Numbered from the stretch's first letter, positions 10,138 through 19,186 are shown. The stretch: DNA of 64,000 nucleotides from Pseudomonas sp. QS1027 (GCF_002814235.1 NZ_PHSU01000011.1:186001-250000), one strand, 5' to 3'. The notes: a model not told the origin generated them from the sequence alone. Program-made: numbers and translations.

Positions 10138-11340
10138 ATGTCCGACACCAACGCCGTACACAAACCTTTGAGTTCTGCCCTGATCCTGCTGATGTCGATT
10201 GCCACCGGCCTCGCGGTTGCCAGTAACTACTACGCCCAGCCGCTGCTCCACACCATCGCCCAGCACCTGGGCCTGAGCACCGGCACCGCCGGCACCATCG
10301 TCATCACCGCCCAACTGAGCTACGGCGCCGGGCTGTTGTTGCTGGTGCCGCTGGGGGATCTGTTCGAACAACGCCGTCTGATTTTCATCATGACCCTGCT
10401 CAGTGCCCTCGGCCTGTTGATCAGCGCGTTCTCGCCAAGCCTGCCGTGGCTGCTGTTCGGCACCGCGCTGGCCGGCCTGTTCTCGGTGGTGGCCCAGGTG
10501 CTGGTGCCCATGGCCGCCAGCCTGACCGCGCCGGAACAGCGCGGGCGGGTGGTCGGCACGCTGATGAGCGGCTTGCTGCTGGGCATTCTCCTGGCGCGCA
10601 CGGCGGCGGGCCTGCTGTCCGATATCGGCGACTGGCGCAGCATCTACCTGCTGGCGGCCGGCCTGATGTTTATCTGTGCCTTCGCCCTGCTGCGTGCCTT
10701 GCCGGAACATCACCAGCCGGCCGGGCTGAGTTACCCGGCCTTGATCGGCTCGGTGTTCCGCCTGTTCGTCGAAGAGCCGGTGCTACGCCTGCGCGCCGTC
10801 ATGGGCCTGCTGACCTTCTGCCTGTTCGCGTTGTTCTGGACGCCCCTGGCCTTCCTGCTGGCGAGCCCGCCCTATGGCTATTCGGATGGGGTGATCGGCC
10901 TGTTCGGCCTGGCCGGTGCCGTCGGGGCCATGGCGGCGAACCTGGGTGGGCGCATGGCCGATCGCGGCAAGGGCGAGTTCGCCACCACCCTGGGCCTGCT
11001 GGCGTTGCTATTGTCGTGGCTGCCGCTGGGTTTTGCCGGGCATTCGCTGGTGGCCTTGCTGATCGGCGTGCTGGTGCTGGACTTTGCCGTGCAGCTGATT
11101 CACGTCAGCAACCAGAACGCCGTGTTCAAGGTCCGGCCACTGGCACGCAACCGCCTGAATGCCGGCTATATCACCTGCTATTTCATCGGCGGTGCGCTGG
11201 GCTCGCTGCTGGGGGCGCAGTTGTACGGGCCCTATGGCTGGAACGGCATCGTCACCGCCGGCGGTTTGATTTCCGCCCTGGCGCTGGGGATCTGGGTGGT
11301 GATGCAGCGCCGTAGCGGACTGTCGGTGTCGGCTGCCTGA
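10138..11340 (+). CDS. MFS transporter (drug/metabolite efflux type)
   Basis: 400 residues with about twelve hydrophobic segments, an inner-membrane major facilitator. The loop LVPLGDLFEQRRL between helices 2 and 3 is the MFS motif A region and LGRFSG-like elements are replaced by LMSGLLLGILLARTAAGLL. The N-terminus SNYYAQPLLHTIAQHLGLS is typical of a group of proteobacterial exporters often paired with LysR genes. Divergent LysR neighbour at 10032 is the likely regulator. Substrate not deducible. Confidence 0.87.
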   Translation: MSDTNAVHKPLSSALILLMSIATGLAVASNYYAQPLLHTIAQHLGLSTGTAGTIVITAQLSYGAGLLLLVPLGDLFEQRRLIFIMTLLSALGLLISAFSPSLPWLLFGTALAGLFSVVAQVLVPMAASLTAPEQRGRVVGTLMSGLLLGILLARTAAGLLSDIGDWRSIYLLAAGLMFICAFALLRALPEHHQPAGLSYPALIGSVFRLFVEEPVLRLRAVMGLLTFCLFALFWTPLAFLLASPPYGYSDGVIGLFGLAGAVGAMAANLGGRMADRGKGEFATTLGLLALLLSWLPLGFAGHSLVALLIGVLVLDFAVQLIHVSNQNAVFKVRPLARNRLNAGYITCYFIGGALGSLLGAQLYGPYGWNGIVTAGGLISALALGIWVVMQRRSGLSVSAA

Positions 11341-11352
11341 AAGGCCGGGCCG

Positions 11353-12054
11353 TCAGACAACATTCCAGTCAATCGCCGGTAACCCTACCGGCGCCAGCGG
11401 GAAATGCTTGAGCGACTGCACGATCCGATCCGCGTGGTGGTATTTCTCCGCCGCCATCGCCGGATCGGGTACCGCCACCGCATACATCCCCGCCGCCTTG
11501 GCCGCCGTCACGCCGAACGGCGAGTCCTCGAACACCAGGCAGTCCTCGGCCGCCACCCCCAGGCGCTTGGCCGCCAGCAGGAAAATATCCGGCGCTGGCT
11601 TGGCTTCACCGACCTCCGGGTCGTCGGCGGTGACAATGGTATCGAACAGCGCAAACCATTCCCGGTGCAGGGTGGTCTTCAACTCGAACGAGCCCCGCGA
11701 AGAACTGGTGCCCACCGCAATCGGAATCCCATGCGCCGACAGATGCCGCACCAGCGCCTCGGCGCCGGACATGGAGCCAGCCTTGGGGAAACGCTCGCGC
11801 ATCAGCGGCTCGCGCACCGCCAGGAACTCCTGGGGACTGATCGGCAACTCCATCGCCTCGACCACGTAACGGGCCAGATCGCCGGCACCACGGCCGATGA
11901 TGTTCTGCTTGTGACTCCAGTCGAAGGTCCGACCGTAGCGACCGACGATCAACTGCGTCACCTCGGAATAGATGCCCTCGGTGTCGAGCAGCAAACCGTC
12001 CATATCGAAAATCACGGCCTTTATCGGGCCCAGGGTAGAGAGTGCTGCGGTCAT
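11353..12054 (-). CDS. HAD-superfamily hydrolase, subfamily IA (sugar-phosphate / nucleotide phosphatase-like)
   Basis: 233 residues. Motif I is AVIFDMDGLLLDTE (nucleophile and acid/base Asp), motif II VGTSSS, motif III KPAPDIF (Lys) and motif IV VFEDSPFGVTAAKAAGM. A cap of about 60 residues lies between motif I and II, as in subfamily IA. The best resemblance is to pseudouridine-5'-phosphatase/phosphoglucomutase-like HAD proteins, but sequence alone does not fix the substrate. It ends 13 bp from the convergent MFS gene and is divergent from the DUF6388 gene at 12211. Confidence 0.88.
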   Translation of the reverse strand: MTAALSTLGPIKAVIFDMDGLLLDTEGIYSEVTQLIVGRYGRTFDWSHKQNIIGRGAGDLARYVVEAMELPISPQEFLAVREPLMRERFPKAGSMSGAEALVRHLSAHGIPIAVGTSSSRGSFELKTTLHREWFALFDTIVTADDPEVGEAKPAPDIFLLAAKRLGVAAEDCLVFEDSPFGVTAAKAAGMYAVAVPDPAMAAEKYHHADRIVQSLKHFPLAPVGLPAIDWNVV

Positions 12055-12210
12055 CGCATCCGCCGTTTAGAGGGTTGAAAGCCTGCTAGCGTCGCAGAGC
12101 CGGGCGATTCTTTCCATCCGAGAGTGAAGTCGCTAGCATGGCCGCAGTATTTTCCAGGCCCGCGGGCCCGCCGACGGCTTGCCGTGCGGCCATCCAACAG
12201 AGACGCCAGC

Positions 12211-12510
12211 ATGATTGCCAAAGAATCCCGAAACGAGGTCGCCCTCGCCAAGTTCCTCGACGCCCACCCGCATCTGCGCGAAGAAACCCGCGACCTGAGT
12301 CCGAAAGAGCAGCAGCAACAGTTCCAATGGGCCTTCGAGGACGAAGCCGAAAACCAGGGGATCGAGGCTTGGGAACTGACCCTGCAACTGGCGGCCGAAA
12401 CGCCCGAGGAACTCAAGGCCATGCGCCTGGAAGTCCACCGTGAAGTGGCCGAGGCCCTGGGCATGGATTGGGACGAGTACTGCTCGTTCAACGAAATCAG
12501 CGAAGACTGA
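12211..12510 (+). CDS. DUF6388-family small acidic protein
   Basis: 99 residues, highly acidic and Gln/Glu-rich, helical in character, without signal peptide or membrane segment. The ATG at 12211 gives the usual length of this Pseudomonas family; an upstream in-frame GTG at 12124 would add 29 residues (MKSLAWPQYFPGPRARR) that do not look conserved. Recognisable core: FLDAHPHLREETR, then LSPKEQQQQFQWAFEDEAE and MDWDEYCSFN. Function unknown. Confidence 0.8.
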   Translation: MIAKESRNEVALAKFLDAHPHLREETRDLSPKEQQQQFQWAFEDEAENQGIEAWELTLQLAAETPEELKAMRLEVHREVAEALGMDWDEYCSFNEISED

Positions 12511-12594
12511 GCCGTTCGTCGATCCGACGGCACTTGGGCCGACGGCTGGGGACCAATATCAGGTAAGGATTCTTTATCGACAAGGAGACTCACC

Positions 12595-12960
12595 ATGAAC
12601 TCGTCCCCCCTCGCCAAACTGGCCTTGGCCGCGCTGTTGTCCTCCCTGTCCCTGGCGAGCTTCGCAGCCGAGGCCAGCACCGGGCCGACCGACCCGGTCG
12701 AGAGCACGCAGCCGCCCCTGACACCGGGCGGCATCAATCCCGGCAACAACCCGGTGATCAACAACGGCACCATGCCCCCCGGCACCGAAAACGGCATAGA
12801 CCCCAGGACCCAGGGCAATGACTCCGGGCGTCAGGGTGGCGTCAACACCGACGGCAACGGCCCGGTGGGCGATGAAGCCCGCAGCAACCCTGGGGGCTCC
12901 GGCGGTTCCGGTGCCGAAAACAACCTTCCGGGCCTCGGCAGCGGTTCCCCACAGAAATGA
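12595..12960 (+). CDS. Secreted Gly/Asn/Pro-rich low-complexity protein
   Basis: 121 residues. ATG 12595 follows AAGGAG. A clear signal peptide (MNSSPLAKLALAALLSSLSL with cleavage after ...SFAA-EA) is followed by about 95 residues of GGINPGNNPVINNG-like repeats rich in Gly, Asn, Pro, Ser and Asp, with no cysteines. The mature chain is probably disordered and periplasmic or extracellular. No family recognised. It stands alone between DUF6388 and DUF1652 genes. Confidence 0.75.
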   Translation: MNSSPLAKLALAALLSSLSLASFAAEASTGPTDPVESTQPPLTPGGINPGNNPVINNGTMPPGTENGIDPRTQGNDSGRQGGVNTDGNGPVGDEARSNPGGSGGSGAENNLPGLGSGSPQK

Positions 12961-13015
12961 CCCGCCGTGAGAAGAGACCGGTTCAAAGCCTTGAGCCCGC
13001 CCGTCTGCCAGGGGC

Positions 13016-13297
13016 CTAGAGCTTGGCGGGCATTTGCCCCGCCAGTTGTCCCCCGCTGATGAAGAACGCCTGTTGATTGGCCACCAACTCGGAACGCAAT
13101 TCGCCCACAAGATTGGAAATAGCCCTGGCACTGGTCAAGCGGACCGTGGAAATCCCGGTCACCAGCAAGTCCACCCTCCCCGAATCCGGGTCGAAGACCT
13201 TCACCGTCAGTGAGTTGTCATGGCTCACCGTGCACTGGCAACGAAGGGGTAAAAAGCCGAGTTCAATGATGTTGCGCAGTTCAAGAATGGAAATCAC
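13016..13297 (-). CDS. DUF1652-family protein
   Basis: 93 residues beginning at GTG 13297 with ISILELRNIIELGFLPLRCQ, the conserved opening of the Pseudomonas DUF1652 family. The middle carries the conserved SLTVKVFDPDSGRVDLLVTGI and the end RAISNLVGELRSEL. Usual length for the family. No signal peptide; function unknown. Confidence 0.85.
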   Translation of the reverse strand: MISILELRNIIELGFLPLRCQCTVSHDNSLTVKVFDPDSGRVDLLVTGISTVRLTSARAISNLVGELRSELVANQQAFFISGGQLAGQMPAKL

Positions 13298-13508
13298 ATC
13301 AATACGTCCCTATAGAGTGATGGAAAAGTAACCGCGCAAAGCAATCCGTGCATTCTTGTCAGCAGCAGAAGCCTGGGGCTTCTGGCGCAGGCCTTCGATA
13401 GAGGCCCTGGCAGACATCGTAGCCATTTGACGCCATTTAGTCGCCACCACCGATCGCTTTTCCTCACGTACGAAATCACTTACACAAACAGCCTCCTCCA
13501 TTCCGACA

Positions 13509-13524
13509 GCGCCCTTACGGGCGC
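13509..13524 (-). terminator. Short hairpin downstream of the DUF4142 gene
   Basis: GCGCCC, TTAC, GGGCGC forms a perfect 6-bp stem 14 bp past the stop of the minus-strand DUF4142 gene. There is no T-tract, so termination is only possible, not shown. Confidence 0.35.
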
Positions 13525-13537
13525 CCCGGACACTTGC

Positions 13538-14056
13538 TCAATTGCCCTTGTGATGGGTCATTTCCAGCTTCCTGGCCATGTCCAGGTGCATCTGCAACTT
13601 GGGCAGGGTCTGTATGGCAAAGGCCTTCAACTCCGGGGACGCGGAATGTTCGGCTTCGTCCTTGAACAGCTGGATCGCGTCCTCGTGGGTTTTGATCTGG
13701 TTGGCCACATAGGCGATATCGAAGGATTCGCCTTCCTGCACCTGCAACATCAGCTTGCGCGCCCGGTCGAGGATTTCCGCCTCCGGGGCCATGGACAGGT
13801 CGTGATGGGCGGCGATGGCCTTCAGGTCGCGGTTGGCGTCGGTGTGATCCTTGATCATTTCCACGGCAAAGCTGTTGATGTCCGTGGACGTGGTTTTCTG
13901 GATCGCCAGGCGGCTGGTCTCGATCTCGGCAATCCCGGACGCCGAGGCCGAATCGATGAACTGCGCGGGGGTACCGGCACTGACCGGCCCCGCGAGGCTC
14001 GCGCCCAGCAGCAGGACAAGAGAGGTGAGACGTAACAGGGGGGCCTTTCGGCTCAT
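13538..14056 (-). CDS. DUF4142-family periplasmic protein
   Basis: 172 residues from ATG 14056, which follows GGAGG; the longer frame to 14119 lacks a ribosome site. A signal peptide (MSRKAPLLRLTSLVLLLGAS, cleavage near VSA-GT) leads a helical domain with SASASGIAEIETSRLAIQ, MIKDHTDANRDLKAIA and ANQIKTHEDAIQLFKDEAEH, the pattern of DUF4142 (ferritin-like four-helix) proteins. It probably acts in the periplasm; the family is often stress-induced (general knowledge). Function unknown. Confidence 0.85.
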   Translation of the reverse strand: MSRKAPLLRLTSLVLLLGASLAGPVSAGTPAQFIDSASASGIAEIETSRLAIQKTTSTDINSFAVEMIKDHTDANRDLKAIAAHHDLSMAPEAEILDRARKLMLQVQEGESFDIAYVANQIKTHEDAIQLFKDEAEHSASPELKAFAIQTLPKLQMHLDMARKLEMTHHKGN

Positions 14057-14213
14057 GGGTTTCCTCCAGCACTTTAAAAAACAGGTGAGCTGAAGGATTG
14101 GAAATAATCGGGCCGGCAAGGTTTAGAAAAAAACCAAGGGACTGACGAACGGTGATCGGTGCAGCAGGTATCCTGCCGGCTTGCGCCCCCATAAACCCGG
14201 CCAATCCGCAGGC

Positions 14214-14272
14214 AAAAAAAAGCCCGCGGGAGGGCGGGCAAGGGAAGCTTTTGAACGAGCGCAGACACTATA
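14214..14272 (-). ncRNA. Candidate attenuator or very short RNA upstream of the DUF4142 gene
   Basis: On the minus strand a TATAGT (-10 like, 14267-14272) is followed after about 30 bases by a textbook intrinsic terminator: GCCCGC, loop, GCGGGC (14222-14239) and eight T (14214-14221). It lies about 160 bp before the DUF4142 start and no minus-strand gene precedes it. No good -35 element is present. It could attenuate the DUF4142 gene or end a transcript of about 45 nt. Confidence 0.35.
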
Positions 14273-14342
14273 GACGCTGCCTGGCGAGTGTTTCGTGAAA
14301 AAAATTTCATGTTTGCCCAGCGACTGACAGAAAGGAACAGGC

Positions 14343-14837
14343 ATGCTTTGGGTGGTCATGCTCGGCGGAAAACATCCGCGGGCAAAAATAGAAGTGCACG
14401 ATGTGGCCTTTGTGCTGGCCGACAGCCTGGAAGCCAGCTACCCGCAATTGCGCCAGGAATGGTTCGGCAACCCCGCCGGCCTGCACATCGATGCCTGGAT
14501 GCAGGTCGATGGCGTCGACGGTTGGAAGGTCGAACTGAGCAACCTGGCGCCCGCCCCCGGCTCACCGCGCCTGTACTTCATCAACCTGGGTGGCTACGAA
14601 GCCCGGGCCTTTGGCGAAGCGCACCATTACCTGCTGGTGGTGGCTCGCGACAAGGCCGAGGCCAAGCGCCTGGGCATGCGGCAGATGCTGTCAGGCTGGG
14701 GCCAGGCGCACACCGATGCGCTGCTGGATATCGACGACTGCCTGCCCATCGACCAGGTCGGCGGACGTTATATCGAACTGGTGCAGGCGCCGAATCGCGG
14801 CATCGTGCAGGGCAATGACTATATCGTCCTGCCCTGA
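14343..14837 (+). CDS. DUF1543-family protein
   Basis: 164 residues, ATG 14343 preceded by AAAGGAAC. The opening MLWVVMLGGKHPRAKIEVHD and the second half (LYFINLGGYEARAFGEAHHY, VARDKAEAKRLGM, HTDALLDIDDC) are the two similar halves of DUF1543 proteins. No signal peptide; cytoplasmic. Function unknown. Convergent with a LysR gene 17 bp downstream. Confidence 0.85.
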   Translation: MLWVVMLGGKHPRAKIEVHDVAFVLADSLEASYPQLRQEWFGNPAGLHIDAWMQVDGVDGWKVELSNLAPAPGSPRLYFINLGGYEARAFGEAHHYLLVVARDKAEAKRLGMRQMLSGWGQAHTDALLDIDDCLPIDQVGGRYIELVQAPNRGIVQGNDYIVLP

Positions 14838-14854
14838 GCATCAGCTGACCCCGG

Positions 14855-15772
14855 TCAACGAAACTCGATGCCCGGCAGATCCATTTCGGGCACATCGCTC
14901 AACAGGAAATCGCGAAAGGCCAGGATGCGTTCCTTGCGCAGGCTGCTTTTCAGCCAGACCAGGTAGTAAGCCTCGCCCGAGCCGACGGCAGTCTTGAACG
15001 GCAGCCCGAGCAAACCGCCACGGACATCCTCGAGGATCAGGTACAGGTCACCGATCGAAACGCCATGCCCGCGCATGGCGGCCGAGATCCCCTGGTCCAG
15101 GGTACTGAACAGCTTGCCGCGCTCCACCGTCGCCTGCCCTTCCCAGCCCATGCCCGCCAACCAGCGCCGCCAGTCGCGCCGGTCCGTGGACGAGTGGATC
15201 AGTTCGTGCTGCTCCAGGATGTCGAGACTCCAGGGTTCTGCCCCCAGAAGCTGGCTCGAACAGATTGGAATCAGCCACTCGTCAAAGAGCTTGCAGCACT
15301 CGACCTGAGCACCAAAACGCCCGTCGCCCAGCAGAATCCCACAGTCGTAGGGTTCGGTGTGAAGGTCCACGGTGTCGATATCCATCCACACACTGGACAA
15401 CTGCACCGGCAAGTCGGGATTCACCTGCTTGAGGTTTTCCAGCGACTGCAACAGCCAGCGCATGGTCAGGCTGGACGGCGCCTTCAGCCGCAGTTGCTCG
15501 GCATTGGCGCGAAAAGGCTGGCAGGCTTCCTCGATTACCTTGAACCCGGTTTTCAAGCCATGGGCCAGGCGTTGCCCGGCTTCGGTCAATTGCAGTTTCG
15601 GGCCGTTGCGCTCGAACAGGTGACAGCCGAACAGCGCCTCCAGATTACGAATATGCCGACTGATGGCGCTCTGGGTCAGCGACAACTCCTCGGCGGCGCG
15701 GGTAAACGAAGAGGACCGGGCCGCGACTTCGAAGGCACGCAGGGCGTAGAGCGGAGGGATACGTTCGGCCAT
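14855..15772 (-). CDS. LysR-family regulator, GcvA-like
   Basis: 305 residues from ATG 15772; a longer reading from GTG 15784 starts inside a palindrome and lacks a ribosome site. The opening AERIPPLYALRAFEVAARSS, then FTRAAEELSLTQSAISRHIRNLE, is the GcvA/AmpR-type helix-turn-helix, and the binding domain has the usual RLLAPSS-like segment (RLKAPSSLTMRWLLQSLE). It is divergent from a LysE-type exporter at 15887 and a perfect palindrome lies between them, so it probably controls that exporter and itself. Confidence 0.88.
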   Translation of the reverse strand: MAERIPPLYALRAFEVAARSSSFTRAAEELSLTQSAISRHIRNLEALFGCHLFERNGPKLQLTEAGQRLAHGLKTGFKVIEEACQPFRANAEQLRLKAPSSLTMRWLLQSLENLKQVNPDLPVQLSSVWMDIDTVDLHTEPYDCGILLGDGRFGAQVECCKLFDEWLIPICSSQLLGAEPWSLDILEQHELIHSSTDRRDWRRWLAGMGWEGQATVERGKLFSTLDQGISAAMRGHGVSIGDLYLILEDVRGGLLGLPFKTAVGSGEAYYLVWLKSSLRKERILAFRDFLLSDVPEMDLPGIEFR

Positions 15773-15779
15773 GGCGCGG

Positions 15780-15806
15780 CTCACTATGATTAATAATCAT
15801 AGTGAG
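15780..15806. promoter_or_regulatory. Perfect 27-bp palindrome, probable LysR operator
   Basis: Two exact 12-base arms (left arm CTCACTATGATT) are separated by AAT. The centre contains T-N11-A inside TGATT...AATCA, the LysR box. It lies 8 bp upstream of the LysR ATG at 15772 and 81 bp before the divergent LysE gene, the position for autoregulation plus activation of the exporter. Confidence 0.65.
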
Positions 15807-15886
15807 GCACAGATTTATCCATTTTTCAAACACGCGGCGCTCCCTCAGGCTTGCCGGACTCGATTCTTCCGTGCAGGCGCCCCGTC

Positions 15887-16522
15887 ATGAACCTCTCGTT
15901 GCTACTGCTTTACCTGCTGAGCATTTCCCTGCTGATCGTGACACCCGGTCCGGTGGTCGCGCTGCTGGTCAACACCAGCCTGGGAGCCGGCAGCGGCCGG
16001 GCGCTGCTGACGATGCTCGGCACCAACGGTGCATCACTGGTACTGGCGCTGCTGGCGGCGCTGATTCTCAGCGGCGGCCTTTCGATCAACCTGCAATTGA
16101 TCAATATCGTCAGCCTGAGCGGCTGCCTGTTTATCGGTTACCTGGGGGTAAAAAGCCTCCAGGAAGCCCTCTCGACACCTGTCGACGACAATATGCAGGC
16201 CATCAGGAGCGAACGCCGCACCGGCTTCGTCAACGGGTTCCTGGTGGGTATTTCCAATCCCAAGGAGATCATCTTTTTCGTCTCGTTCTTCCCCCAGTTC
16301 ATCCAGGTCACGCCGTCCTTCGGCCATAGCGTGGCGTTGCTCGCGGTGCTCTGGGCGGTGATCGACCTGGCGGTCATGACCTTCTATATCCTGCTCGCCC
16401 GCCAGGCCTTCGCGGTCCGGCACAAGGCCAGGATCACCTTCGCTTCCGGCGTCCTGCTGCTGATGATGGCGATCTTCGGGGTGCTGTACGCCGCCCGGAC
16501 AATCCTCGCGAGTCTGAATTGA
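15887..16522 (+). CDS. LysE-family amino-acid exporter
   Basis: 211 residues from ATG 15887 (an upstream in-frame TTG at 15851 adds a poor N-terminus). Six hydrophobic segments. The N-terminal ISLLIVTPGPVVALLVNTSL is the LysE/RhtB signature, and FVNGFLVGISNPKEIIFFVSFFPQFI is the conserved middle helix pair. It is an inner-membrane exporter, probably of an amino acid or derivative, facing a GcvA-like LysR gene with a perfect palindrome between. Confidence 0.9.
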   Translation: MNLSLLLLYLLSISLLIVTPGPVVALLVNTSLGAGSGRALLTMLGTNGASLVLALLAALILSGGLSINLQLINIVSLSGCLFIGYLGVKSLQEALSTPVDDNMQAIRSERRTGFVNGFLVGISNPKEIIFFVSFFPQFIQVTPSFGHSVALLAVLWAVIDLAVMTFYILLARQAFAVRHKARITFASGVLLLMMAIFGVLYAARTILASLN

Positions 16523-16618
16523 AGCGCGTGTTTTAGTCATGATTCGGTCAATGAATGATGATTAGCAGCACGCCGCCGTTCTGCTAGGGTCTTTTACCTG
16601 GGTCAGGGAGTGCGGCGG

Positions 16619-17587
16619 ATGAACGAATTCGAACAACAGGTCTTGTCGGTCAATGGGATCGAACTGAGCGTGCATGTGGCGGGTCCGCTTGACGGACGGC
16701 CGGTGTGGCTGCTCCACGGCTTTCCGGAATGCTGGCATTCCTGGCGTCACCAGGTGCCGGCGCTGGTGCAGGCGGGTTATCGGGTATTTGTCCCCGAGAT
16801 GCGCGGCTACGGGCGCAGCAGTGCCCCCGCCGACGTGAACGCGTACGACCTGCTGACGCTCTGCGCCGATATCCAGGCAGGCATGGACGCCTTCGGGCAC
16901 ACACAAGCCTGCATCGTCGGCCACGACTGGGGCGCGCCGGTGGCCTGGCACCTGGCGTTACTGGAGCCGCAGCGGGTCAAGGCGCTGGTCACCTTGTCGG
17001 TGCCCTTTGGCGGACGCCCCAAGCGCCCGGCAACCGAACTGATGCGCGAGCACTATGCCGATCGCTTCAACTACATCCTCTATTTCCAGGAACCGGGTGT
17101 GGCCGAGCGGGAGCTGGACGCGGATATCGACCGGAGCTTGCGGGCATTCATGGGCGATACCGAAGTCTTCCTGCAAACCAAGCCGGTCGATGCACGCTTG
17201 TTTGACGACGTGGCAGTGGCCACGGAGTTACCCGATTGGTGTGCACCCGAAGATTACCAGGTCTACCGGCAGACCTTTGTCGACCAGGGCTTTCGCGGCG
17301 CGCTGAACTGGTACCGCAACTTCGAACGCAACTGGCAGCGCACGGAGTTTCTGGCCGGTGCCCAGGTCCGCCAGCCGGCGTTGTTCCTGATCGGTGATCG
17401 CGATCCGGTGGGTGTGCTGGAAGCCCATACGATCAAACGCATGCCGGGGCTGGTGCCGCAACTCGAACAACAGCTGATCGAGGATTGCGGGCACTGGATA
17501 CAGAGTGAAAAACCGGAGCAAGTGAATGCGGCGATGCTCGGGTTTCTCAAACGGGCTTATGCCGAGGATGCCGGCACAGCGACCTGA
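16619..17587 (+). CDS. Alpha/beta hydrolase, epoxide-hydrolase-like
   Basis: 322 residues. ATG 16619 has GGGAG eight bases upstream and is preferred over GTG 16610. HGFPECWHSW supplies the oxyanion-hole HGxP motif, GHDWGAPVAW the nucleophile Asp and DCGHWIQSEKPEQVN the catalytic His, with a lid of about 90 residues between. These are epoxide-hydrolase features (Asp, not Ser, nucleophile); haloalkane dehalogenases also use Asp, but EH lid tyrosines are plausible in YRQTF and NWYRNFERNW. Its 3' end overlaps the convergent MFS gene by 31 bp. Confidence 0.85.
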   Translation: MNEFEQQVLSVNGIELSVHVAGPLDGRPVWLLHGFPECWHSWRHQVPALVQAGYRVFVPEMRGYGRSSAPADVNAYDLLTLCADIQAGMDAFGHTQACIVGHDWGAPVAWHLALLEPQRVKALVTLSVPFGGRPKRPATELMREHYADRFNYILYFQEPGVAERELDADIDRSLRAFMGDTEVFLQTKPVDARLFDDVAVATELPDWCAPEDYQVYRQTFVDQGFRGALNWYRNFERNWQRTEFLAGAQVRQPALFLIGDRDPVGVLEAHTIKRMPGLVPQLEQQLIEDCGHWIQSEKPEQVNAAMLGFLKRAYAEDAGTAT

Positions 17588-18801
17588 GTCACCTGGCGAC
17601 CGGCAATCAGGACAAACAGCACCGACAACAGCGCACAGAGCGCTCCCAGCAGAATCGAAGCCGCGTAACTCTGATAAAGGTCGAACAGCAGCCCCGCGAC
17701 ACTCCCGCCGATCAGCGCGGCGACCCCGACCGACATGTACAGGGCGCCCAGGATCGCCCCCAGGTTCGCCGTGCCGAACCAGTGGGCCGCCACCGCCGGG
17801 TAGAGGGAAATGCAGCCACCATTGGCCACGCCGAAACACACGGCGAACAGCGCCAGCGTGATAAAGGTATGGGCACCGAGCCACAGCAGATTGAGCAGCA
17901 CCAGTGCGCAGGTCAGCACCATCAACAGGCGCCGTGGGCCCATCCGGTCACCGAGGCCGCCCAGGAACAAGCGGCCAGCGACGTTGCCGACACCGATCAA
18001 GCCGATCAGCAAGTTGGCCTGAGTGGCGGAAATACCCCACTGGCGCGCATAGGGGTTGATGTGCACCAACGCGAGAAACAGCCCGACCGAGCCAAAGAAA
18101 ATCGCCCCGAAGTACCACCAGAATCTCCCTGTTCTCGCCGCGTCGGCCAAGCCCATGCCACTGGCGGCCACATGACGCTGGGGGTTCGAAGCAGAAGGCA
18201 CGAGGCCATCCGGGAAAAGCCCCAGCTCCTGCGGATGACTCCTGACCAGCGAAGCCACCAACAGACCCACAACAAGAATGGCCACCGCAAAGATCTGCAG
18301 GGTCGACTCCCAGGAAAAATGCTGCATCAGCAGTCCGGCGGTCGAGGGGCCGACAAAAGTCCCGACCCCGGTGCCCGCCAGCGCAATGCCCGACGCCTTG
18401 CTGCGGTTCTTCACGAACCAGCGCTGGACCGCTGTCACCGTCGGCACATACACCAGACCGACACCCAACCCGACCAGCAGACAGAAGCACACCAGGAACC
18501 ACGGCAAGGACTCAGAGGCCAGGCTGCTGAGGAAAAACCCCAGCGCCAGCAAGACGATGCCCAGGCCGATCACGACCCGGGCCGAGATGCGATCCGCCAG
18601 GGAACCGGAGAAGACCCCGACCGAGTAATAGATGAGGGCCGTCAGTGAAAACACCGAGGCCACGGAAAAACGCCCCACCTCGAAGTTGGACTGGATCTGT
18701 GCGAAGAACGCCCCGAAAGAGTAGGCACCGCCAAAGATAAGGGCCAGCAACACATGCGCCGCGAATACGACATACCATCCTGGGAACACCTTGGTTTTCA
18801 T
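17557..18801 (-). CDS. MFS transporter, OFA/monocarboxylate type
   Basis: 414 residues from ATG 18801, where MKTKVFPGWYVVFAAHVLLA begins as in oxalate/formate and monocarboxylate carriers. The same frame is open to an ATG at 18888, which would add 29 hydrophilic residues without a ribosome site. About twelve membrane segments; GGAYSFGAFFAQIQ, SGSLADRISARVVI (motif A) and GVGLVYVPTVTAVQRWF, then AGTGVGTF, are typical of the OFA family. Inner-membrane uptake or exchange of an organic acid is likely; substrate unknown. Overlaps the epoxide-hydrolase-like gene tail to tail. Confidence 0.85.
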   Translation of the reverse strand: MKTKVFPGWYVVFAAHVLLALIFGGAYSFGAFFAQIQSNFEVGRFSVASVFSLTALIYYSVGVFSGSLADRISARVVIGLGIVLLALGFFLSSLASESLPWFLVCFCLLVGLGVGLVYVPTVTAVQRWFVKNRSKASGIALAGTGVGTFVGPSTAGLLMQHFSWESTLQIFAVAILVVGLLVASLVRSHPQELGLFPDGLVPSASNPQRHVAASGMGLADAARTGRFWWYFGAIFFGSVGLFLALVHINPYARQWGISATQANLLIGLIGVGNVAGRLFLGGLGDRMGPRRLLMVLTCALVLLNLLWLGAHTFITLALFAVCFGVANGGCISLYPAVAAHWFGTANLGAILGALYMSVGVAALIGGSVAGLLFDLYQSYAASILLGALCALLSVLFVLIAGRQVTQVAVPASSA

Positions 18802-19186
18802 CACCGTCTGCTCTCGGACCCTGCTTGTGGTGGGGGCAACATCCATTTCAGGTCCGGTCATGGCTGCCGCGTATTCTTGTATATACATGAATATGCAACT
18901 TTACAGCCAATCTGTATCCACAGGTATCAAAAACGCCACAAAAAAAACGTAATACGTTGAATTTTATATAAAAAATATAAAACCGAAGATCTGACCGAGT
19001 TTTTTCGGCCGTCACGTTCGAAATTCTTTTGCAGCACGACGATACATTCAGTAACAGCCTGTCTAGGCTTGGGACAACGTCGTTCGGATGGGCATCATTT
19101 CTTCCGAAGGACAAGTTGCTGCCCTACCTGGTTTAATCCAGACTGCCTTATCAATAGCTGTTCCACCACTTCTCGGGAAGGCAAAC

